Origin: Smittium mucronatum
Taxonomy: Eukaryota > Kickxellomycota > Harpellomycetes > Harpellales > Legeriomycetaceae
NCBI GenBank assembly: GCA_001953115.1
Contig: LSSL01002463.1
Location: forward strand, 1-17,627
Length of the DNA stretch: 17,627 bases
Direction: 5' to 3'
A program made the position numbers and the translations under genes. Each line of letters opens with the position of its first letter. The stretch's first letter is position 1. This document shows positions 1 through 8,530 of this stretch, piece by piece. The notes beneath the pieces were generated by a model. It was not told the DNA's origin. It was given only the letters and a program-made list of their open reading frames with translations, and did no database searches.

Positions 1-453
1 TTTTTTTTTGCTTAGAAGCATAATTTCTTATTAAAAATAATGAAATTTACTTAAATCCATTGTCTATTCTGTACATCAAAAACTTGTATAATAAGTTTAG
101 AAATTACCACCAAACTTTTCCCCCTAAACTTGAACATATAATAAACGTATAAATTATCGCTATTTTAATTTTTAAACCAATTTGGATTCACTTTTTTCCT
201 ATTTAAATTTAATGCAATTTATACAATTTTTATATATCGGCTTTAAATATTATTGTAATTGTGTGCGCTGAGACCAAATATCTTTCAAACATTTTTAATT
301 GATTTTTTCTTATATTGGATCTGGTCTCGTTTTTTTCAAATTGAATTCACTTTTTTTAATTTTATTTTTATTGGATTATTTTAGAAAAGGTGTAAAAAGA
401 TTGATTACCCAAAGGGTCTCACAATAAAACTATTAATAAACTATCGAAAAAAA

Positions 454-507
454 ATTCGATTAAAAAACTATAAAAATCATTTTTCTCGATTTATCGATTA
501 ATCGAAT
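454..507. repeat. Short inverted repeat with TCGATTAATCGA palindrome
   Basis: ATTCGATTA at 454-462 is the exact reverse complement of TAATCGAAT at 499-507. The right arm overlaps a perfect 12-bp palindrome, TCGATTAATCGA, at 494-505. Such words are common by chance in AT-rich DNA, so no function is assigned. Confidence 0.4.
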
Positions 508-1423
508 AAAATTCCAAACCCCATATATCACTTTTAAAATATTTGAGCCCAACCCCTATTGATATGAGCTTTTTTATTAGGTTTTTGTGAGGCTCTCAAT
601 CATATTAATCATTAAGATTAGGTAATAAGCACCTAGAAATTTCCTAAAAATCATTTAAATTTCAGGAAAAATCTGGTTGTTATTTAAAAATCTGCCAAAT
701 ATTAAATACCCTATTAATAATTTTTAAATCTGAGAAATAATCTGAAAAGGCCCTCGTTATAAATTTGATTTTTAAAAACACAAAATTGATATGGAGCCGT
801 GCCTAGGTTTAAATTTATATTTTTTGAATCAAATACCCCTAATGATGATTAAAAAATGAAAATGAAATTATAATTGAATAAATTCTTGAAATTTTTTGAT
901 GTTTTCATGATATTAGATTATATCTCTATGTAAGGTATATTTAAATGTACAATTCATTATTTCCTTCTAAATTCACTATAAATTTAAGTTTAATGCTTTG
1001 TTAAGTATTATAAAGCTTTAAATTAAGAAATTTTTACACTCTCAGTTATCTGGAATCATAATTTAATTTCACATAAACTTTTTTTTGTTTTTTATTTTTA
1101 TTTTTATTTTTGAATCTCTCAGTTATATTTTATCTTCATGGAAAAGTTTATGCTTCTGTTAAAATCATCATTACTTTGAACACTGCCATAACCCAATAAG
1201 TGAAGAACATTCAAATATACCTAATTCTCGAAATAAAAAATGAAATATGAAAAACAGGAAGAATTTAAACTTTTTTGTATTATTTTCTTATTTTTGCTGT
1301 TTATGAGCCGTTTATTTAATGATTTATAATTTAAATAAATAATTTTAATAAATCTACTTAATTTTTTAAGAGAATCCATCTTCAATGACTTTTATTGAAC
1401 ATACATATTAATTAATTCAGAAT

Positions 1424-1445
1424 TAAATAAATAAATAAATAAATA
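1424..1445. repeat. (TAAA)n microsatellite
   Basis: Five consecutive TAAA units are visible. It is an ordinary simple-sequence repeat. Confidence 0.9.
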
Positions 1446-2741
1446 TTTAATCCAATGATGATAATTTATCATGATTTGAGGTTTATTTATTCAAAATATT
1501 AATTTAATATATAGAAAATATTCTATAATTATAATTTCCCTATTCGAAAATAAACTATTTTCAATTTCTAAGTGTAGATTTTAAATTATTTTCAACAATT
1601 TATAGAGATATATAGATAAAAACAAACAAATAATTTTTTTTCTGATGCGAAATCCTATACTACTGTAAAAAATTAGGCTAAACGTGAATCGTGCAAGTAA
1701 AATTTAATTTTTTTATATAATAATAATCTTTGAAAGAAATAGAAAACAATCATAGACTAAAAAAAAAACAAAATTGAAAAATGGAATGAGAAAATAAATA
1801 AATTTTTTTGTTCAGAATATTTCTTAATTTTTCAGATTTATGGTTAGAAAAAGTTAAATTTATCAGATTAGCTAATTTATTGTCATTTTTCTCTAGAAAT
1901 GACAGTTATTTTGGTTAGATGCTATATTTTTCTATTTAACTTCTTGTTGAAGAATAAATTTTATATCCACGGTTTAAATTTTCTTAGAGGTACGGAGCTT
2001 GTGCACTATATTCTTTGAAAATTCGACATCGAGATTTTTCTTTGGCTATAGTGTTATATTTAACATTTATTTTTTCCTATTTTGAGTGAAAATATTTGCC
2101 ATTAGTTTTACTAGAGTTTTAATTAACCATATTACACTGTAAGTATTTGGGTTTTTCAGATCCCTATTATTTTTAACTCGTAATTTGATAAATTTTTTGA
2201 TTGATTCTCGAATATTTCCAGATAAATAAATGAAATTAATGAAATTTAGTATGATTTTTGATAGTTTAGAGTTAGGAGCCTTTTCTTTACATTCGATTTT
2301 CACGCCTAAATCAGTATCCCATCAGATACAAGAGATTTATAAATAGGAGTATCGGCCGTTCTATATATCATTTCTGACAAATATATTTTTAGTAGCACTC
2401 TGATAATCAATCGATTCTACTAATAAACAACTATTCCGACTTTGTGGGGTATCAAATATTCCATATTGTATTTATGGGAAAATCCCTAAGTTTTTTGGAC
2501 TACACTTCCTTTTTTTTCATTCTCTAAGAAATAATTTTTTTTAGAATCATACGACGGGCCATTTGATACTTATTGGAATGAGTTTCCTTTTCATAATTTG
2601 ATAAATCGACATAGTTTTTTGTATTTATTTCAGAATATTTCTTAGATGATCAACCCAATCTTTTTTTTTACTTGGAGTTTCAAATGTATTAGTTTTATTC
2701 CAAAGCGGCCGATTTTATAATAAAATAATCTATTTTGATGT

Positions 2742-2761
2742 TTTTATTTTATTTTATTTTA
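2742..2761. repeat. (TTTTA)n microsatellite
   Basis: Four perfect TTTTA units are visible. It is a simple repeat in intergenic DNA. Confidence 0.9.
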
Positions 2762-3099
2762 ATTTTGGAACTTAAGGACAGTTTTTAGATCGTTCCGAGA
2801 GTCTATATTGCACCTTAAAGCGTATTTTCGGTCCAAAAGGTATCCTTAGGCTCAGAATATACCTCAGTAATGCTCAAAATTCAGACCCTTATATCTTCGA
2901 ATCTATTTTTATTGACAATTTTTTCATTAATAAATGGAATTTTTAATGAGACAATTATTTTTTTTGATATTTTGAGGTATTCGAAATTCCATGCTGCTGA
3001 TATGGACATGTGTTGAGATAGAACTATTTTGCTGTCTACTAGACAATTATCAGATATTTAGCTGAAGTATGCATAAAATATATAGTGTATTATGCACTC

Positions 3100-3300
3100 A
3101 GTGGTGTTTATATTTCACCTAGAGCCAGTTGAATTAGCTGCTCTGGTTAGATGGCGGTCAAATTCAAACTTAAAGGCGAACTTTGAGACTGCATGAACAT
3201 CCATATCGAGGTCATAAATTAAAATAAAAGAGTTATTTTTTTAGTAATTCGAGCGGGAGTTAGCCTACATACCGATTGCACCTGACCACTGCACTAAGTT
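3100..3300 (-). mobile_element. Possible tRNA-derived SINE-like relic (Pol III box pattern)
   Basis: On the minus strand, TAGTGCAGTGG (complement of 3286-3296) fits the Pol III A-box consensus TRGYNNARNNG at every fixed position. About 31 nt further on, GCTCGAATTA (complement of 3245-3254) resembles a B box with two mismatches. This is close to the A-B spacing inside tRNA genes. The anticodon and T stems do not pair, so it is not a working tRNA gene. The patch (3121-3300) is about 45% GC, against about 20% around it. A tRNA-headed SINE relic would fit, but a chance match is possible; its ends are unknown. Confidence 0.25.
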
Positions 3301-3380
3301 GTAGATATTGGTGACAAGTAAAGTGAAATTTTTTCCAGCGTTGATATTATCAGACTCAATACTGGCCAGCTATAATGTTT

Positions 3381-3608
3381 TTATTTGAACATGCTTAGTT
3401 CAAGTTCAATATTTTTTATTAATGATATTAGGAGCCACTTGTCACCTTTTTTCAGATCGGCCTTTGACTCGATAATGTTATGTACAGGAAGGTGATAGCG
3501 GTATGCTTTTTTGTTCAGAAAATTTTTCTGAATGGGGAAATTTCGGATTTTTTGTGCTAAAGGTGCATTTACAGTACTCTTTGATAAATTTTTTGTACCG
3601 TTGCTCAT
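3381..3608 (-). CDS. Unrecognised small ORF, doubtful gene
   Basis: This is a 75-codon ATG-to-TAA reading frame with an in-frame TGA two codons upstream of the ATG. The product is basic and Lys/Asn/Leu-rich, with a more protein-like middle (roughly residues 36-61, containing HLPVHNIIESKADLKKGDKW). I recognise no domain. It sits in the same higher-GC patch as the SINE-like candidate, so a transposon-derived fragment is as likely as a gene. No neighbouring exon with plausible splice sites was found. Confidence 0.2.
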   Translation of the reverse strand: MSNGTKNLSKSTVNAPLAQKIRNFPIQKNFLNKKAYRYHLPVHNIIESKADLKKGDKWLLISLIKNIELELSMFK

Positions 3609-3692
3609 AAGTCATATGGGAGAGCGTAAAAAGATTACGGGGGATGTTTTATGGGTTCATTAGAGTGACCACACGCATCAAAAACATTTTAC

Positions 3693-3748
3693 TTTAAGAC
3701 TTTTTGAAGTCTTAAAATCTTTTTTATCTCAACGATTTATCTGTTGAG
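3693..3748. repeat. Two adjacent hairpins
   Basis: TTTAAGACTT (3693-3702) and AAGTCTTAAA (3707-3716) form a perfect 10-bp stem with a 4-nt loop. It is followed by a T run and a second stem, CTCAAC (3728-3733) with GTTGAG (3743-3748). This could be a fold in a transcript or the remnant of a mobile-element end. Bacterial-style termination is not relevant in this eukaryotic context. Confidence 0.5.
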
Positions 3749-3967
3749 GTTTGGGACTTTTTTGGCGCCTAATTTTTGTGTTGAACCCAAATTCCTTTAA
3801 TCAAATATCTAATATAAAAAATTATATCTTGTTGCCTTATTTCGTTACAATTTCGTGCCTCTAGTCGCATTTAGTTGTCTGATCTGTCAAACTTCAAGAT
3901 GAGGTTTTTTCATGAATTTTATAGTTTCTGTTTTCAATTCTTGGTCGTTAAAAACCAGAGAGTCGAA

Positions 3968-4050
3968 CCTGTTGGAAAAAAACTCCAGTTCTGGTTTCAC
4001 TCTGGACAAAAAAAACTCACATTCCGGTTTTGCTCCTGGAACTAAACCCC
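3968..4050 (+). repeat. Degenerate CTCC-rich repeat, copy 1
   Basis: Two imperfect tandem units follow the pattern A-run, ACTCC/ACTCA, then Pyr/GG-rich words such as GGTTTTGCTCCTGG. One unit runs about 3976-4005 and the other about 4006-4040. A related copy lies at 5100-5200; the two share AAAAAACTCCAGTT exactly (3977-3990 and 5111-5124). The repeat lies inside an 81-codon plus-strand ORF (3912-4157) whose Ser/Gly phrases (SSSGF, SHSGF) are simply the translated repeat, so I do not call that ORF a gene. Confidence 0.6.
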
Positions 4051-4159
4051 ATTTTCTATTTATAAAAAATCATGAGCGTTTAAGAAACGGTTCAGGAGCG
4101 ATTTTAAGGGTTACGGGAAAAAAAATTCCATTTAATTTATACAGAACCCTTGAGTAAAA

Positions 4160-5095
4160 AAAAATTATAATTAACTAAAGTTCAAAAAAATAAACTATTA
4201 ACTTATGTACATTGGCTATAAAATACTCATGATCAAAATTGGAATAATAAATTAGACAGATCAATGCAAATTATTATAAATATTTGATTTTAAATAAAAA
4301 AATATGTTTATATAAGAGGTTATTCGTTAAAAAAGATCTAGTTTAAATTGTTTTGATAGAAATTTTATCATGATATATTTATTTGGTCCAATAAATTTCC
4401 AAATCACTCAAAATTAGAACAAATATTCTTTTTTTATTGGTTTATTATCAAAATCAACAATTTTCGTATTCGATTCAATATTTCCTAAAAAAAAAAAAAT
4501 TAGACACGTTTTGTATCTGCCTCATATATTATCTCCCATATTCAGTATTCTAGAGTTGTAAAAATTGGAAGCTTAGTAATAAATTTATGGTTTAATTTCA
4601 TTTCTTGAAATATATTTTATTAAAACTTTAATAATTTCTTTTTAGTTCTATTTGAAATCAAATTTTAAAAAAATGTAGCTATTGGATTTTTTATCAAGGC
4701 CAGGCTTTTTTTTTTTATTGATTTTTTTTTTGGTTATTTAAAAGCTAAATATTATAAATTCATTGCCTATAAAACATCATTCTAGCTCAATAAGCTTTCA
4801 TCACTTTGGTAATAAAATATTTAATTTTTATTCTATTTTTATATTACATAATAGTTAATTTCATTACCCTGACACCACATTTTTAAATTAGGAAAGTGTT
4901 AAAGATTTGATATGAAAGCAATCTCTAACAAATAGAACCTCCCAGTCTGCAAACATAAACGAAAATTGAAACCATTGGTTTTATTCGAAAATCTTAATTA
5001 ATCAAATTGAATAAAAATAAAGCTGATTTTTATTTTTAAAAGTATAATAAATAAGTATCAAAAGAATGAAAGTGGAGAAATAAAGGTGTGGTTAT
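4160..5095. other. AT-rich spacer, no gene seen
   Basis: Homopolymer-rich A/T sequence with no ORF of note. It includes an A-run at 4487-4499. Nothing supportable was found. Confidence 0.7.
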
Positions 5096-5099
5096 TATT

Positions 5100-5200
5100 T
5101 AACTCCAATGAAAAAACTCCAGTTTTGCTCTCGCTCCTCGAAAAAAACATGGCTCCTGCTCCGGTTCAACTTTGGCTCAGTTTTGGTTCTAATATCTGTT
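5100..5200 (+). repeat. Degenerate CTCC-rich repeat, copy 2
   Basis: Hexamer-like words alternate here (CTCCAG, GCTCTC, GCTCCT, GGCTCC, GCTCCG, GGCTCAG), interrupted by an A-run. This copy matches the repeat at 3968-4050 in wording and order, with an exact shared 14-mer at 5111-5124. I interpret it as a dispersed low-complexity repeat family of this genome. Confidence 0.6.
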
Positions 5201-5204
5201 AAAA

Positions 5205-6107
5205 AACAGTAAATTATAGTTTTTTAGTTTTTTTTGTGGGTTCATTCATCCCTTTTTAGGAAAATTTTGCGGTTTTTTAAAATGATTTTCATTAATTTTT
5301 TTTTTTTTTGATTTTTAAATTGGATCAGATGATCTCTATTTTGATTCAGATTCTATTTTAGTCTTAGATAAGTCTTATTCTATTTATCCTATTGGAGGAG
5401 ACTAGAAATAATAGGCCTCAGCAATTATTCCCGAATTTTTGGCCCCCATTACCTCGATCGGATCAGGCTAAATCAAGTTGAAATTTGGAATATACAAAAG
5501 GGCATATATTTCTTAAGTGTTGGCCATCTTAATTTTTGTGTTTAATTTCATTATTTTTATTGATATTAATCCATTCTTAGGTCAAATATATTCATAAAAA
5601 GGTTGATTTTGACAAAGATTTTTATCTTTTTATCCATAAAAATTGGTGTATTTTTTAATTAAGCAATAATTATTAATTTGTAAAAAGATATTTATGAGGT
5701 TTTTACTCAGTTAAAAACTAATTTTACTCAGCTAAAATGTTCAATTTTTATTATGAAGGATCAATTAATTATGAACGCAGCTGTAGGATTTGATTTAAGT
5801 CATTGATATTGGTCAAAAATACAAGCTTCTAAGAAAATTATCATTTTTTGAAATTTAATTTTTTTGGGAATATATTTTCTTTTTTTCGGAAAAAGCAATA
5901 GATCGTTAATTTTACCTAATAAAATTGTTCAAGTATTTTATATTTATGGCCCAATACCAACTTCAAAAAAAATAGCTAATTTTTCTGCAGTATAAATTTT
6001 TTCATTTATTTCTATAATTAGTTGCAGGTGACATTTTTTTTTTTAAAAAAAGCATTAGGATACAAACGAAATTCAGGCTTATGAATCAAATAAAGAATTT
6101 ATATTGT
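5205..6107. other. AT-rich spacer, no gene seen
   Basis: No ORF with coding character was found. A short stretch at about 5385-5475 has more G/C (words such as CCTCGATCGGATCAGG) and could be an old relic, but no frame stays open. Confidence 0.6.
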
Positions 6108-6365
6108 CTATTATCTAAATTAAACAAAATAAAATGATTTTTACCAAATTTTTCAAAAAGTTATATAAGAGTTATGTATAATTATAATTAGTTTTGGTTG
6201 TTGAGAAATCGGATTTTTTTAGCGTTAAACATGTCAAATTGAGAAATTATTGATCATTTAAACATTTTCGTTATTTTCAAATAATTTCGAATTTTTCAAT
6301 TTGATGCGTTTTATTCGAGTTTTACATAATATATCGATTTCCGAAAACGTGTATCAATATATCAA
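6108..6365 (+). repeat. Left arm of a long inverted repeat
   Basis: This arm is the reverse complement of 6912-7173. The outermost 28 bp (6108-6135 against 7146-7173) are identical. By eye, the outer ~190 bp match at roughly 85-90%, including an exact run around GAGAAATCGGATTTTTTTAG. The inner ~60 bp match more loosely but keep landmarks such as ACATAATAT and GTATCAATAT. No ORF is present. Confidence 0.9.
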
Positions 6366-6911
6366 AATAATACCTGCTCTATTTGATTTTTTTTTATAAT
6401 CACCGGATAACAAAATTGTGTCACTTTTTTCATTATTCAAACATTATCAATAAAAGTTTGGATTTTTTTACAGCAAAATATTACTCAAGCTTTATATAAA
6501 ATTTTTATAATGCTTGCGAGACTATTCCAAAATTAATTTCTAAAGAAATTTTCTTTTAAAACTTTAGTATCAAGATTTCCTATATTTATCAATTTAAATA
6601 AATATAAGTTATACACAAACAAACAATTGAATTTCATGAATTTTTTTAAAATTTAGTTTATTTAAAGTGTGCAATTGGTTATTCTTCTGATCACCACAAG
6701 TTGAGTATCATTGCGAAATTTTTGCTTTTTTCGATCTTGTTTTTTATATTGGAAATTTAAATATTTTATAAATTATAAAAATATCTTTTAAAGCTTATTT
6801 CCTTTGATTTACATAAGCTTTCCATTAAATATGCTAATTTTAAATTACATAAAATGAAAATTTAATCTGGAAAATTCCTTGCGATTTGATTTAAAATTTT
6901 CTCATCGATAT
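6366..6911. other. Spacer inside the long inverted repeat
   Basis: About 550 bp of AT-rich sequence separates the arms and encodes no protein I can support. It contains a perfect 9-bp inverted repeat, AAAGCTTAT (6790-6798) with ATAAGCTTT (6813-6821), and an imperfect stem around 6485-6517 (CAAGC...GCTTG). Confidence 0.7.
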
Positions 6912-7173
6912 AAAGATATTATATTGATACTAATATTAGATAAATTTTATATTATGTACAACTCTAATAAAATTAATAAAATGGAAAAATTCGTAATTAT
7001 TTGAAAACAACGAAAATGTTCAAATGATAGATAATTTCCCAATTAGACGTGTTTAACCCTAAAAAAATCCGATTTCTCAATACCTAAAACTAATTATAAT
7101 TATAAATAATTCTTATATAACTTTTTAAAACATTTGGTAAAATTTATTTTATTTTGTTTAATTTAGATAATAG
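6912..7173 (-). repeat. Right arm of a long inverted repeat
   Basis: This is the partner of 6108-6365 in opposite orientation. The whole unit, 6108-7173, has the layout of a foldback or long-TIR element. I could not identify a convincing target-site duplication: the flanks (TTGT on the left, CCAA on the right) do not match. Confidence 0.9.
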
Positions 7174-7311
7174 CCAAAAAAAAGCCGTGATTTCAACCAA
7201 TGGTCAGAATTATGTTTTTAACCTATTTAAAAAATCGTAGGAATCGTATTTTTTTTTTAGGTATAGGTAAACCTTTTTTATGCTCTGAAAGTCTTAGCTC
7301 GCTTAAAGCTC

Positions 7312-7489
7312 GTTTTTAGTCATTTTATAGTTTAGTTATCTTTTCAGTTTATTTTGATGTTCAATAGAAATTATTTTCACGTTTTTTTTGTTAGTTTTAC
7401 CAGTCTCTGGTTATTTTGTTTTTAGTCATTTTAGCACTTTCGTGTGCTGGGATTATTACCCATTAGTAATTTTTTATTAGTTTAGTTAT
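7312..7489 (+). repeat. Paired direct repeats upstream of the GC island
   Basis: GTTTTTAGTCATTTTA occurs exactly twice, at 7312-7327 and 7418-7433. TAGTTTAGTTAT occurs exactly twice, at 7328-7339 and 7478-7489. Both pairs keep the same order, which suggests an old tandem duplication of about 110-150 bp or a repeat-rich promoter or terminal region of the relic that starts at about 7523. Confidence 0.6.
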
Positions 7490-7522
7490 TTTCGGTTATT
7501 TAGAAAAAGCTAAAGTAGTGCT

Positions 7523-8095
7523 ATGGAAATTTTTATGTGCTACTATGAGTGTGTTAATTATGTTTATTATACGTATGGAGTTTTCCCTGAGGTTGTTGCT
7601 TAGAGGGATGTGGCGAGTAATAGATGTAGTGATAATTCGATACCGATCTCTACTGAAACACCTAAAATAGGCGATGATTTAGACCCATTGGTTAGCTTGG
7701 AGGGAGGACTAGTGATGGAAGATCTTTTATCTTAGTTGCGCTACTTTTGTTAAGTTCAAATACCAATCCCCTGATAGGGTTCTCACCTATTATTCCTAAA
7801 GTTTTGGGTCTGTACAAAAACTTAGTTTGTCAGTACGTGGAGCAATGGGCCAAGTACGGATAGGCGGAGTAAGAGAGCAATATCTGCCCTAAGGTCTCTA
7901 ATCGGTGAGGGAGATGAGTGTGCTAGCAATAGTGCGTTTAGAGTTGCCTCATCTTTGGCTGTACAACAACAGTCTAGAAGAGAAGATTTTTATCAGTCGA
8001 ACTATTATAGAGAATCAGCTTCCGACACTATGATTACAAAATGTTTAAGAGGTAATATTGGCTTTTTTTTTTTTTTTTGCACTATCGATCTTTGA
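7523..8095 (+). pseudogene. Broken coding-like island, unknown protein
   Basis: GC rises to 42-50%, as in the real exons of this window, while the flanks are near 20%. One frame starts at ATG 7523 and is open to TAG 7601. It reopens to TAG 7733 with protein-like sequence (PISTETPKIGDDLDPLVSLE). After further stops it is open again from 7826 to TGA 8093, about 89 codons, with mixed residues such as SLIGEGDECASNSAFRVA and QQQSRREDFYQSNYYRESAS. Another frame carries short open pieces at 7716-7796 and 7800-7886. After an AGAG word at 8048-8051, GTAATA matches the donor style of EFTUD2, so the last piece may be an exon ending near 8050. I recognise no family. A dead gene, a decayed transposon gene or a poorly resolved multi-exon gene all fit; a dead copy seems likeliest. 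Confidence 0.45.
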
Positions 8096-8530
8096 GTATA
8101 ATAGCCCAATTTTGTGTAAAAACGCGTATCAATGTTTTTAAATACTTTCAACTAAAGTTATGAATAATAATCACAAAGACAATAAACATAGAAAAAGATA
8201 CTAAAGCTAATAAAATTTTAACATTTTGTAATTAGAAAATTCATTTTGCAAGTCCAGTTCAAAATTACTTGAATATTTTTTTAAATATTTTTATACCATA
8301 TTTCCATGATAAATAAAATAGCGAAATCTTAATAGGGAAGTGTCCATTATACTAGAGGATGTCTGTAACTACCAATTATGGATTATATTATTCATGTAAA
8401 AAATTTTAAGTTATAGAGTTGAAGCCTTATAATTTTTACTGAAACCCACGTAATTTGTTGGTCTAAAATTTTTTTTCTAATAGAATTATAAAGTGATCAG
8501 AGTTTCTATCTTTCCGGGGAAGTATCAAGA
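8096..8530. other. Region 3' of EFTUD2, no gene seen
   Basis: AT-rich sequence between the GC island and the EFTUD2 stop codon. It should contain the EFTUD2 3' UTR, read right to left. I see no canonical AATAAA close to the stop on the minus strand. No coding-like frame is present. Confidence 0.6.

Larger units (their letters stand above)
1..2980. other. AT-rich gene-free region
   Basis: I see no supportable gene on either strand. The sequence is dominated by A/T homopolymers and short A/T words, with stops frequent in all frames. The longest open stretch is a 78-codon minus-strand ORF (2067-2303), rich in Lys, Ile and Asn, which I read as chance. Visible structure is limited to simple repeats and small palindromes, listed separately. 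Confidence 0.7.

Noticed and set aside
2067..2303. 78-codon minus-strand ORF
   Set aside because: Composition is Lys/Ile/Asn-rich as expected from random AT-rich DNA; no motif, splice partners or GC rise.
3912..4157. 81-codon plus-strand ORF
   Set aside because: Its only distinctive part is the translated CTCC-rich repeat; the ends are low-complexity and no domain is seen.
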